Shown in pieces: positions 35,478-43,452 of a DNA stretch of 64,000 nt. The notes below the pieces were generated by a model. It saw only the letters and a program-made list of their open reading frames with translations. It ran no database searches and had not been told where the DNA came from. Position 1 is the first letter of the stretch. Every line of letters starts with the position of its first letter. The stretch is taken from the NCBI RefSeq assembly GCF_948329515.1, contig NZ_CAOJCN010000004.1, positions 124,001 through 188,000 of the forward strand, given 5' to 3'. Source of the stretch: Cohnella rhizoplanae (GTDB taxonomy: Bacteria > Bacillota > Bacilli > Paenibacillales > Paenibacillaceae). The translations under genes were made by a program, and so were the position numbers.

Positions 35478-36323
35478 ATGTCCAAGCTTCCATTGAATCG
35501 CTACCAGGAGCTGTCCCACTTCTTGCGCAGCCGCCGCGAGCGGCTGACGCCTGCGCAAGCCGGGCTGCCCGCGACAGGGCATCGCCGGACGCCGGGCCTC
35601 CGGAGAGGCGAAGTCGCCGCGCTGGCCGGCGTCAGTCTGGAATGGTATACCTTCCTCGAGCAGGGACGTCATATTCATGTATCGATCGAACTGCTGGAGA
35701 ACCTGTCCCGCGCGCTTCAGCTGAGTCCCGCCGAGCGCCGCCATCTCTTCTTGCTGGCGCACCGACAGCCCCCGCCGGAGATACAATGCGACCCTCCCGC
35801 TATCAGCGGGATGCTGAAGCGCTTTGTAAAAGGTCTCGGCACTTCCCCGGCCTGTCTGCTTGATGAGCGGCTGAACATCGTTCTATGGAACGATTCGTTC
35901 AAGGTCGTATTCGGCGATCCGGATTCGCTCTCTCCGGAGCAACGCAACTATGTGTGGGGAACGTTTATGGCCCCCGAATTCCGAGCGTTAAAGGGAGAAC
36001 AATGGCGGGACCATGCCAAGCGTGTGGCCGCTCAATTCCGCGCCAAGTGCGCCCGTTATCTGGACGATCCCTGGTGGAGCGAGCTGACAGAGCGGCTGCT
36101 CGCATGCAGCTCCGAGTTCCGGGAGTTCTGGGCGCTTCACGATGTGGAGGAGGACGCTACGGCCCACAAGATCCTTCATCACCCCGCAGCCGGAGATCTG
36201 GCGTTTGATTATCTCTCCTTCCAGCCCCAGGAGACAACGGCGGATCTGCTCATCGCGGTTCATGTGCCGCTGGGAGACGGCGTGACGGAGGAGAAGATTA
36301 AAGAGCTGCTTGCGGCATTGTAG
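35478..36323 (+). CDS. XRE-type regulator with MmyB-like ligand domain
   Basis: Regulator of 281 residues. The N-terminal helix-turn-helix spans about 10-75 (LSHFLRSRRERLTPAQAGL, TPGLRRGEVAALAGVSLEWYTFLEQGRHIHVSIELLENLSRAL). The rest is the MmyB-like PAS-type fold that binds fatty-acid-like ligands: LLDERLNIVLWNDSF, PEQRNYVWGTFM, FRAKCARYLDDPWWSELTERLLACSSEFREFWALHDV. The start follows GGAG. MmyB-type proteins usually control a neighbouring oxidoreductase gene; here the upstream SDR. Confidence 0.93.
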   Translation: MSKLPLNRYQELSHFLRSRRERLTPAQAGLPATGHRRTPGLRRGEVAALAGVSLEWYTFLEQGRHIHVSIELLENLSRALQLSPAERRHLFLLAHRQPPPEIQCDPPAISGMLKRFVKGLGTSPACLLDERLNIVLWNDSFKVVFGDPDSLSPEQRNYVWGTFMAPEFRALKGEQWRDHAKRVAAQFRAKCARYLDDPWWSELTERLLACSSEFREFWALHDVEEDATAHKILHHPAAGDLAFDYLSFQPQETTADLLIAVHVPLGDGVTEEKIKELLAAL

Positions 36324-36359
36324 CGGTAGTCATCGTGACTAGAGCAAATATCGCACGTT

Positions 36360-38084
36360 TTATGGTTCGCGGTGCGCATTCGAATCGACTATACTGACGG
36401 GTATCGTCACGCTGACCCGCGTCCATTGCCCGGACTCGCTTGCGATCTCCACCCCGTACCGGCTTCCGTACTGCACCTGGATTCGCTGGTGGACATTGCG
36501 CAGGCCGTAGCCTCGGGATTGCTTGACGAGCACCTCCTCGGCGACGTCGGCCGGGATCCCCGGACCGTTGTCCTCCACCGTGAACACAAGCGTCTCCCCG
36601 CTCTCCCCGACATGTCCGCGGATCCGCAGCCTGCCTCTCCCCTCGCGCTTCTGGTCGATCCCATGCTCGATCGCGTTCTCCACGATCGGCTGAAGCACGA
36701 GCTTGATCATCCGCTGCTCCAGCAGGCGGTCGTCGACATCGTATTCCACGTCGAAGTCGTCGTCGTGCATGATGAGCTGCATCTCGAGGTACGACTTGGT
36801 ATTGAGCAGCTCGTCCTTGATCAGGATCACGTCGTTGCCCTGATTAAGCGTCGTCCGGTAGAAGGCGGACAAGATGCCGGCGACCCGGCTGATGTCCTCG
36901 GCGCCCGCATCGATGGCCTTCCAGTTGATGACCGATAGGGAGTTGTAGAGAAAATGAGGGTTGATCTGGGCCTGGAGCGCTCTCAGCTCCGCTTCCCGCT
37001 GGACGATCTTGCTCTTGTAGCCCTCTTCGATCAACTGGTTGATGCTCGCCAGCATCTTGCCGAACCGCGACTCCAGCTCTCCGATCTCGTCGCCCCCGTG
37101 AACCTTCAGGCTGGTCGTGAGCGTCCCTTCCTCGACCAGCTTCATCTTGTGATTCAGACGCTGGATCCTCCGTACGAACACGCGGGAAAAGATCCAGCCG
37201 ACGAGCAGCAGGACGACGATGCAGATCCCTTCGATGATTAGCGTCGCCCGGAGTATCTTCCATGGACTGATCGTCAAGGCATCGGCGGGCACCATGAGGG
37301 ACAGCGACCAGTTCGATTCCCTCATCTCCCGATGCAGCCACAGGTATTCCGGATGATCGCCGGCCGCGCCTTGCAGCCGCCGCTCGACGAGCGCGGCCGC
37401 ATCCTCCATATTGCCCGCGTTCGGCGCGCTCGCGTATACGACCTCTCCATGCCGATCGTCTATGACCGCCGCGGCTTCCGGCAGATCCGGCAGATTCAGC
37501 GTATTAGGCAGGAAGTCGGGGACAAGCTCGACGTACACGAGGTTTTTTTTCTCGTAATTAATATCGCCGAATATGCGCCTGACGCCGAAGACCTTCCCGT
37601 TCTCGATATACCAATGCGTATCGATCGTCTCCATGGCTTCCTTGTACCAGTACGCGTGCTCCACGGCGGAGATCGGCATGATCGAGTTGAAGCGTTCGGT
37701 CAAGTTATTCTCGGTGTAGATGACGATCCGTTGAATGTCGCTGTTGAGCGAGGTCGTCGTATTGATAAGCGGATCTACGATCTCCTTCAGATCGAGGTAC
37801 ATCGTATAGTAGCTCTTGTATTCTTCGTTAAAAATGTGGGAGAAGTTCGGATTGTAGCTGATGAGTTCGATCGCCGCGTCGAATCGCTGCAGCTTGTAGC
37901 TCAGGCTGTCGTCGATCTTGCTCAGATTGTCCTGCAGCACGATGTTCGCCTGCTTCAGCTGCACTTTCTGGGATTGCTGATACGCATAGACGCCAAGGAT
38001 CGAGAGCGGGATCAAGGTCACGGCGAGATAGGAGATGAACAGCTTATGTCTCAGTTTGATGGATTTTCCCCACTTCGCAAGCAA
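36360..38084 (-). CDS. YesM-type sensor histidine kinase (locus 2)
   Basis: Membrane sensor kinase of 574 residues. TM1 at about 15-35 (LFISYLAVTLIPLSILGVYAY), an extracellular sensor domain, TM2 near 280-300, HAMP, then LQAQINPHFLYNSL with the phospho-acceptor His and the ATPase motifs LVLQPIVENAIEHGID, VEDNGPGIP and GYGLRNVHQRI. The frame begins with TTG 38084 (context AAAGGCGGAG), 43 bases after the permease gene; no in-frame ATG gives a complete TM1. It is the last gene of locus 2 and the partner of the YesN protein encoded upstream of the transporter. Confidence 0.92.
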   Translation of the reverse strand: MLAKWGKSIKLRHKLFISYLAVTLIPLSILGVYAYQQSQKVQLKQANIVLQDNLSKIDDSLSYKLQRFDAAIELISYNPNFSHIFNEEYKSYYTMYLDLKEIVDPLINTTTSLNSDIQRIVIYTENNLTERFNSIMPISAVEHAYWYKEAMETIDTHWYIENGKVFGVRRIFGDINYEKKNLVYVELVPDFLPNTLNLPDLPEAAAVIDDRHGEVVYASAPNAGNMEDAAALVERRLQGAAGDHPEYLWLHREMRESNWSLSLMVPADALTISPWKILRATLIIEGICIVVLLLVGWIFSRVFVRRIQRLNHKMKLVEEGTLTTSLKVHGGDEIGELESRFGKMLASINQLIEEGYKSKIVQREAELRALQAQINPHFLYNSLSVINWKAIDAGAEDISRVAGILSAFYRTTLNQGNDVILIKDELLNTKSYLEMQLIMHDDDFDVEYDVDDRLLEQRMIKLVLQPIVENAIEHGIDQKREGRGRLRIRGHVGESGETLVFTVEDNGPGIPADVAEEVLVKQSRGYGLRNVHQRIQVQYGSRYGVEIASESGQWTRVSVTIPVSIVDSNAHREP

Positions 38085-38127
38085 CGGGCGCTCCGCCTTT
38101 CCTGTGCTCCTCTATGATCTCTCCATC

Positions 38128-39009
38128 TTACTCCTTAACCGCGCCGAGCACGATGCCGCTCACGAAATATTTCTGGAGGAAGGGGTAGATCAACAGGATC
38201 GGCACCATGGACACCATGACCTTGGCCGAGTTGAGCAATTGGCTGGACATATTCGTCAGCCGCTTGATCTCTTCGGGGTCGGTCGTGTTCATGATCGAGT
38301 TCACGCTGATGATCAGCTGCTGGATGTAGGTCTGCAGCGGCCAGTTCTCCTTGTGCTGCATCAGGATCATGCCGTCGAAGAAGGCGTTCCAGTGTCCGAC
38401 GATCGAGAACAAGGTGACCGTCGCGAGCGCCGGCAGCGAGATCGGGACGAAGATTACGGCAAGCGTCCTCCAAGGCCCCGCGCCGTCCATATTGGCCGCC
38501 TCCTCCAGCTCCTTCGGAATGCCCTTGAAGAAGTTCATCAGCAGGATAACGTTGAACACGGGCACCGCCGTCGGCAATACCAGCGCCCAGATCGAGTCGA
38601 GCAGGCCGAGCGAATAGATCGTCATGTACCACGGGATCAGGCCGCCATTGAACAGCATGCAGAAGATTACGAACCACATGTAGACGTTCCGGCCGGGAAA
38701 CAGCTTGGCGGACTTGGACAACGGGTAGGCCATCAGAACGGTGATCACAAAGTTAATGGCGCCTCCCAGCAGCACCCGCTCAATCGAAACGCCGAAGGAA
38801 ATGAAAAAGTTGCGGTCCCGGATAATGGACTCGTAGGCGCTCAGGTTAAACTCTACCGGCCAGAAGTAGACTTGGCCGGACATGGCCGGGATCTTGCCGC
38901 TGAACGAGATGGCCAGCGTATTCAGGATCGGCGCCATGGAGAAGAAGGCGATCAGGCTTAATATCAGATAGATCGTCCAGTCGACGGAACGGCTGCTTCC
39001 GCGTATCAT
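38128..39009 (-). CDS. ABC permease, LplC/YtcP-type (locus 2)
   Basis: Membrane permease of 293 residues with six predicted segments. AISFSGKIPAMSGQVYFWPVEFNLSAYESI is the group-specific loop, EEAANMDGAGPWRTLAVIFVPISLPA the EAA loop for the ATPase, and KYFVSGIVLGAVKE the typical C-terminus. It lies 15 bases behind its partner permease. With that protein and the binding lipoprotein it forms an oligosaccharide importer, presumably for mannosides given the adjacent alpha-mannosidases. Confidence 0.94.
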   Translation of the reverse strand: MIRGSSRSVDWTIYLILSLIAFFSMAPILNTLAISFSGKIPAMSGQVYFWPVEFNLSAYESIIRDRNFFISFGVSIERVLLGGAINFVITVLMAYPLSKSAKLFPGRNVYMWFVIFCMLFNGGLIPWYMTIYSLGLLDSIWALVLPTAVPVFNVILLMNFFKGIPKELEEAANMDGAGPWRTLAVIFVPISLPALATVTLFSIVGHWNAFFDGMILMQHKENWPLQTYIQQLIISVNSIMNTTDPEEIKRLTNMSSQLLNSAKVMVSMVPILLIYPFLQKYFVSGIVLGAVKE

Positions 39010-39024
39010 GTATCGTCACTCCTG

Positions 39025-39915
39025 TCAGAAGATGCGGTAGTTGGCAAAACGGGCGGCTAGCATATAAGAGACGGCGATCAGGAGGAAGCTGACGATGGAC
39101 TTCAGCAGGCCGACAGCCGTGGCCAAGCCGTATTGAATCTCCAGCAGTCCCGCGCGATAGACGTAGGTGTCGATGATGTCCCCGGACTGATAGACGACGG
39201 GATTGTACAGGTTCAGAATCTGCTCGAAGCCGGCATTCAGCACGTTGCCCAGGCTGAGCGTCGCAAGCAGGATGATCGTAGGCAGCAGGCCGGGGATCGT
39301 GATATGGAGCAGCCGCTGGAAGCGGTTGGCGCCGTCGATCGCGGCGGCCTCGTACAGGTTCGTGTTGATCGAGGTCAGCGCGGCTATATAGATAATGGTG
39401 TTGAAGCCGAATTCCTTCCAGACGTCGCTCGCCACCAGAATAACCCGAAACCAGGAATTGCTCTGCAGGAACATGATCTCATGGCCGCCGAACCACTGAA
39501 CGAACTGATTGACGATGCCTTCCAGGCTCAGCAGATTGATCAGAATGCCGGACAGGATGACCCATGACATAAAGTGAGGCAAATAAACGATCGTCTGTAC
39601 GAATCGCTTGAATTTCATATTCATGACTTCATGCAGCATCAAGGCAAATACGAACGGAACCGCCATGCCGACTACGATCTTTAAGGATGCGATGGACAGC
39701 GTGTTGATGAAAATCGTACGGCTGTCCGGCAGGTCGAACATATACTGGAAGTTCTCCCAACCGACCCAATCCGAGCGGAAAATGCCGAGCGTCGGTTGAT
39801 AATCCTGGAAAGCGATGACGATGCCAAGCATGGGAATGACGCTGAATACGAGCAGAAATGCAATGCCGGGCAGCAGCATGGCATGGTAGTGACGGATAAA
39901 CGATCGGTTATTCAT
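39025..39915 (-). CDS. ABC permease, LplB-type (locus 2)
   Basis: Membrane permease of 296 residues, opening RHYHAMLLPGIAFLLVFSVIPMLGIVIAFQ and ending ARFANYRIF like its locus-1 counterpart. The EAA loop is YEAAAIDGANRFQRLLHITIPGLL. ATG 39915 follows GGTGGAG and gives the usual length. It lies 94 bases after the binding-protein gene, with a hairpin between them. Confidence 0.94.
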   Translation of the reverse strand: MNNRSFIRHYHAMLLPGIAFLLVFSVIPMLGIVIAFQDYQPTLGIFRSDWVGWENFQYMFDLPDSRTIFINTLSIASLKIVVGMAVPFVFALMLHEVMNMKFKRFVQTIVYLPHFMSWVILSGILINLLSLEGIVNQFVQWFGGHEIMFLQSNSWFRVILVASDVWKEFGFNTIIYIAALTSINTNLYEAAAIDGANRFQRLLHITIPGLLPTIILLATLSLGNVLNAGFEQILNLYNPVVYQSGDIIDTYVYRAGLLEIQYGLATAVGLLKSIVSFLLIAVSYMLAARFANYRIF

Positions 39916-39946
39916 TGCATCTCCACCTTGCGCAAGATTCGATTTA

Positions 39947-39984
39947 TGAAAGAAGGGGCTGACCTCGCTTGCCGGGCAGCCCCT
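39947..39984 (-). terminator. Intercistronic hairpin after the locus-2 binding-protein gene
   Basis: AGGGGCTG/CAGCCCCT with a 15-base loop, followed on the minus strand by TCTTTC. Same place in the operon as the hairpin at 13575-13604 of locus 1; likely partial terminator or message stabiliser. Confidence 0.6.
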
Positions 39985-40009
39985 GACCACTAAGAATCAT
40001 TCAATCCGA

Positions 40010-41722
40010 TTACTTGTCTTGAAGCGCCTCCTTGATCTCCTTGGCCACTTCATTGCCGCCGATGGACTTCCATGTGGACACGAAGCTGTCGAATTCGTCC
40101 AGCGGCGACGTGCCGGTAATGATTTTCAGGAACGTCTCGTTCTCCAGCTTATCCAGGTTGGCGCCCCGCTTCAGCATCGTTTCGGTCTTGCCGTAGTAGG
40201 CCGGCTCCACCTTGTTAAGCTCCTTGGCGCCAGTGACCGCGGCCGCCGTGTAGAAGGCCAGCGAGTCGGCATAAGCCGCCATGTCCTGCTTCGGATTTTC
40301 CTTGTTCTTCAGCACGGACTCCACGCGAGGCAGGATGCGCGCAGGCAAGCCGGTCTTGTCTTTATCCTGTACGACTTTGTCGTAGATCGGCACGTCCCGC
40401 GCCAGCGAGTCCTGGAAGTCCAGCTGCAGGTTCAGCGGGTAGTTCAGCCATCCTACGCCCAAGCCTTTATAGAGCTCCTGGGAGGCAGGATCGATCAAGC
40501 GGATGCCTTCGTACTCTACGTTCAAAATTTTCAGCGCGGCTTCCGGGTTCTTGGCCTGCTTCTTGACGACCAGGAACGAGCCCGAAGGGACGGACGGCAC
40601 GATATTGCGCTTGCCCGCATCGTCGAGCGGCACCGCGAGCGGCACCCAATCCGCCTTGGGATTGGCCTTGACCGCATCCGACATCGCCCAGCCGGCGAAC
40701 CACGGCGCGAACAGGATGCCTGCGCGCCCGCTGGATACGAGACCCGCGTTATCTTCCCATTTGCGCGTCAGGAACTCCTTGTCGATCAAGCCTTGGGCAT
40801 ACATATCCCGCAGCACGCCGAGCGCCTGCTTGGTCTCCGGCGTGGTGGAGCCGTACACGATATTGCCTTCGGCATCCTGGAACCAGCTCTTCGGATAGGA
40901 ATGGTAGGCGTTGAAGATCGGGTCGAAGGTGAAGAAGCCGCCATCCGTCACGATCGTCGTGTCGCCCAGGAGACCGACGGTATCCGGCTTGCCGTTGCCG
41001 TCCGGGTCCTTCTCGACGAACGCCTTAATGATGGCCTTGAGATCGTCCATCGTCTTCGGCAGCTGGAGATTGAGATGCTGGAGCCAATCCTGGCGCATCC
41101 AGAGCAGCTGGAAGTTGCCGTCGATATTCGTATTCGGCAGCGCATAGAGCTTGTCGCCGATCCGGCCGGTATTCAGCACGCGATCGCCGGTATAAGAGCT
41201 GTAATACTCCTTGATGAGAGGCGACGCGTACTTTTCATAAACGTCGGTCAGGTCGGCCAGCATGCCCGCCTTGGCCATCCGTTGGAACTGCTGCTCGTCG
41301 ACCACCATGATGTCCGGGATGTTGTTGCTCGCGATGGCCAGGGTGACCTTCTGATTGTAGGCTTCCAGATCCTCGACCGAAAAATCGTATTTGATCTTGA
41401 CGTTGAGGCGATCCTCTACGTACTTCAAGTATTGATTGCTCTCCAGCGTATCTCCGGAGGGCAAGTTATTGCCCGATACGCCCTGTCTCCCCAGCGAGAC
41501 CGTTACCGTGTCGTCGTATTTGCCGAACGGATCGTCTGCGAGTGCGGCGGCGCCGGATCCGGCAGGCTGCTGCGACGCGCTTGCCGACGCGCTTGCGTCG
41601 CTGCTTGCGTTGCTGCCGTTGCCTGCGTTGCTGCCGTTGCTGCCGTTGCTGCCGTTGCTGCAAGCCGTCATGCCCAGGAGCAGCGCCGAGCAGAGCAGAA
41701 TGGCTCCTTTTTTGGTGTTCAT
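40010..41722 (-). CDS. ABC transporter binding lipoprotein, LplA-type (locus 2)
   Basis: Solute-binding lipoprotein of 570 residues. Lipobox GMTAC (Cys21), then a low-complexity Ser-Asn-Gly and Ser-Ala linker of about 45 residues, then the binding fold with DIMVVDEQQFQRMAKAGMLADLTDVYEKYAS, LLWMRQDWLQHLNLQLPKTMDDLKA, EKDPDGNGKPDTVGL and a long C-terminal half. It resembles the locus-1 protein throughout. ATG 41722 follows GGAGGTT. It should capture an extracellular oligosaccharide; the mannosidase gene in the same locus suggests a mannoside. Confidence 0.93.
   Translation of the reverse strand: MNTKKGAILLCSALLLGMTACSNGSNGSNGSNAGNGSNASSDASASASASQQPAGSGAAALADDPFGKYDDTVTVSLGRQGVSGNNLPSGDTLESNQYLKYVEDRLNVKIKYDFSVEDLEAYNQKVTLAIASNNIPDIMVVDEQQFQRMAKAGMLADLTDVYEKYASPLIKEYYSSYTGDRVLNTGRIGDKLYALPNTNIDGNFQLLWMRQDWLQHLNLQLPKTMDDLKAIIKAFVEKDPDGNGKPDTVGLLGDTTIVTDGGFFTFDPIFNAYHSYPKSWFQDAEGNIVYGSTTPETKQALGVLRDMYAQGLIDKEFLTRKWEDNAGLVSSGRAGILFAPWFAGWAMSDAVKANPKADWVPLAVPLDDAGKRNIVPSVPSGSFLVVKKQAKNPEAALKILNVEYEGIRLIDPASQELYKGLGVGWLNYPLNLQLDFQDSLARDVPIYDKVVQDKDKTGLPARILPRVESVLKNKENPKQDMAAYADSLAFYTAAAVTGAKELNKVEPAYYGKTETMLKRGANLDKLENETFLKIITGTSPLDEFDSFVSTWKSIGGNEVAKEIKEALQDK
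41627..41661 (+). repeat. Nine-base tandem repeat in the lipoprotein linker
   Basis: GTTGCTGCC repeated almost four times. On the coding strand it encodes Ser-Asn-Gly units just after the lipid-anchored cysteine. Copy-number change would lengthen or shorten the linker without a frameshift. Confidence 0.85.
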
Positions 41723-41774
41723 GCCCCAACCTCCATCTAATGAACTTGTTTGCCTATTCATCATATCAGCATCG

Positions 41775-41788
41775 TGAAAACGCCTTCT
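41775..41788. promoter_or_regulatory. Candidate cre (CcpA) site
   Basis: TGAAAACGCCTTCT, 12 of 14 positions of the Bacillus cre consensus TGWAANCGNTNWCA. It lies 53-66 bases before the binding-protein start codon and would overlap the -35 region of a TATGAT -10 (41765-41760, minus). Catabolite repression of a sugar importer is expected. Confidence 0.45.
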
Positions 41789-41819
41789 ATCTCACAAATT
41801 TATGATTTAAACAGGTTTT

Positions 41820-43370
41820 TTACGGAGTTGCTTCCCTGTACTTGGCCGGGGTGACGCCGTAATACTGCCGGAACGATTGAATGAAATAGTTGGAGCTCCG
41901 ATACCCCAGCATGTGGCAGATGTCCACGATCTTGATGTTCGTATCCTGCAGCAGCTCGGCGGCTTTTTCCATCCGGACCTGCGTAATGTAGCGAATCAGG
42001 CTTTGCCCCGTCTCCTTCTTGAACAGATAGCTCAAGTAGCTGGGCGTCAGATAGACCTGGTTGGCCAGGCCCTCCAGGGACAGATCCTGGTCGTAGTTCT
42101 CGCCGATCAGTTGCTTGATCTGCTCGATGATCTTGTTCGCGGATTCGGCTTTGGCCGAGGCGCCGGGGCTCGCTTCGACGAGATCGAAGATGTCGAACAT
42201 GACCTGCTTCAGATCGTGCAGGACGGCGCAGCGGGATATTTTGTCCAAATATTCATTCATGACTGGCAGCCGGTTTTTGTGCTCCTTCGCCAATACCTTG
42301 GACAGGATCTCGGAACAGAGAAATTTGGTATAGAGCGACGAGAAATGCCCTTTTGTTTTCAAATAAGAGAACAGCAGTTCAATCCCGTACTTGGCGCCCT
42401 GCACATCATGGTAGGCCAGGCATTGGTAGAGCTTCTCCACGATCGCGTTGAGCTCGCTCTCGTTGAAGGGCGCCTCGGTGAATTGCGCTTCGGAGAATAA
42501 TATCGCCCGGTCATCCATGAAAAACCTGAATTCCAGCAGCCGCTCGATGCTGCCGTAAGCTTCGTGCACATGCTCCCAACCGTCGGCGGCCGCCCCGACG
42601 ACGATGCTCACCTGCTGGCCGCACCGCTCGGCGGCGCCGGAGGAGATCGTCTCGGCCAGCGACTGGAGCGCTTCCCTGGGCAGCGGATCCGCGTGATAGA
42701 CGAATACGATGCTCTGGCTCTCGTTCATGTTCAGGTAATCGAACGCATAGGGCACGCATTCCTGAAGCATCGCGACGAACGCGTCGTTATGCATATCGAA
42801 AAACAGATTGGGACACTCCACCAGCAGCAGATGGATCGCTCCCGGCGTTTCGGAGGCGCCGAGCGAGGGAGGGGACGCAGCGGGCCTGCCGCTTCGCGGC
42901 GCGTAGATCGCATCAAGCAGCATTTTCTCCCGCTCATAGGCGACTCCGCGCTCGTAGCCCTCCAGCAGCCGCAGCTCGCGCATTTTGCCCGCCTCCCTCT
43001 CCTCGCAGGCCGCGATCGCCTCCCGGATGACGGACAGGAACTCCGGCACCTGAATCGGCTTCAGCAGGTAATTGGATACATTCGTGCGGAGCGCGCGTCT
43101 GGCATACTCGAATTCGTTGAAAGCGCTATAAATAATGACAACAATGTCCGGCTTTTCTTCTCTAAGCTTCTCCGACAGCTCCAAGCCGTCCATAAACGGC
43201 ATCTTGATATCCGTCAGCACGATATCCACCGGCTCGCTTCTGACGATATCGAGGGCCTTCTCCCCGTTCTCCGCCGTTACCGTTTCGAGCTCCAGCTTGC
43301 AGTTGCGAATGAGGCTCCGCAGGCCTTCTCTCTCGATCCGTTCGTCGTCGACGATTAATATGCGTCGCAT
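41820..43370 (-). CDS. YesN-type response regulator (locus 2)
   Basis: Response regulator of 516 residues. Receiver domain with DDE at 8-10, phospho-acceptor D54 in VLTDIKMPFMDG and lysine in YLLKPIQVPEF. C-terminal AraC-type domain with LSLEGLANQVYLTPSYLSYLFKKETG and CHMLGYRSSNYFIQSFRQYYGVTPAKYRE. ATG 43370 follows AGAGGAG by eight bases. It is placed between the second alpha-mannosidase and the importer genes, while its kinase lies after the permeases. Likely activator of the mannosidase promoter at 45934-45962, which carries a direct repeat. Confidence 0.93.
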   Translation of the reverse strand: MRRILIVDDERIEREGLRSLIRNCKLELETVTAENGEKALDIVRSEPVDIVLTDIKMPFMDGLELSEKLREEKPDIVVIIYSAFNEFEYARRALRTNVSNYLLKPIQVPEFLSVIREAIAACEEREAGKMRELRLLEGYERGVAYEREKMLLDAIYAPRSGRPAASPPSLGASETPGAIHLLLVECPNLFFDMHNDAFVAMLQECVPYAFDYLNMNESQSIVFVYHADPLPREALQSLAETISSGAAERCGQQVSIVVGAAADGWEHVHEAYGSIERLLEFRFFMDDRAILFSEAQFTEAPFNESELNAIVEKLYQCLAYHDVQGAKYGIELLFSYLKTKGHFSSLYTKFLCSEILSKVLAKEHKNRLPVMNEYLDKISRCAVLHDLKQVMFDIFDLVEASPGASAKAESANKIIEQIKQLIGENYDQDLSLEGLANQVYLTPSYLSYLFKKETGQSLIRYITQVRMEKAAELLQDTNIKIVDICHMLGYRSSNYFIQSFRQYYGVTPAKYREATP

Positions 43371-43400
43371 CCGCTGCGCTCCTCTCGGGCGGCATAAGCA

Positions 43401-43437
43401 CAAAAAGGGCTTCTCTCCAAAGAGAGATGCCGCCCTT
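43401..43437 (-). terminator. Terminator or attenuator after alpha-mannosidase copy 2
   Basis: Minus-strand stem AAGGGC/GCCCTT with an inner TCTCT/AGAGA pairing, followed by TTTTTG. It lies between the mannosidase stop and the YesN start, so expression of the downstream genes may depend on read-through or a separate promoter. Confidence 0.75.
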
Positions 43438-43452
43438 CTTATGATATCCGAA

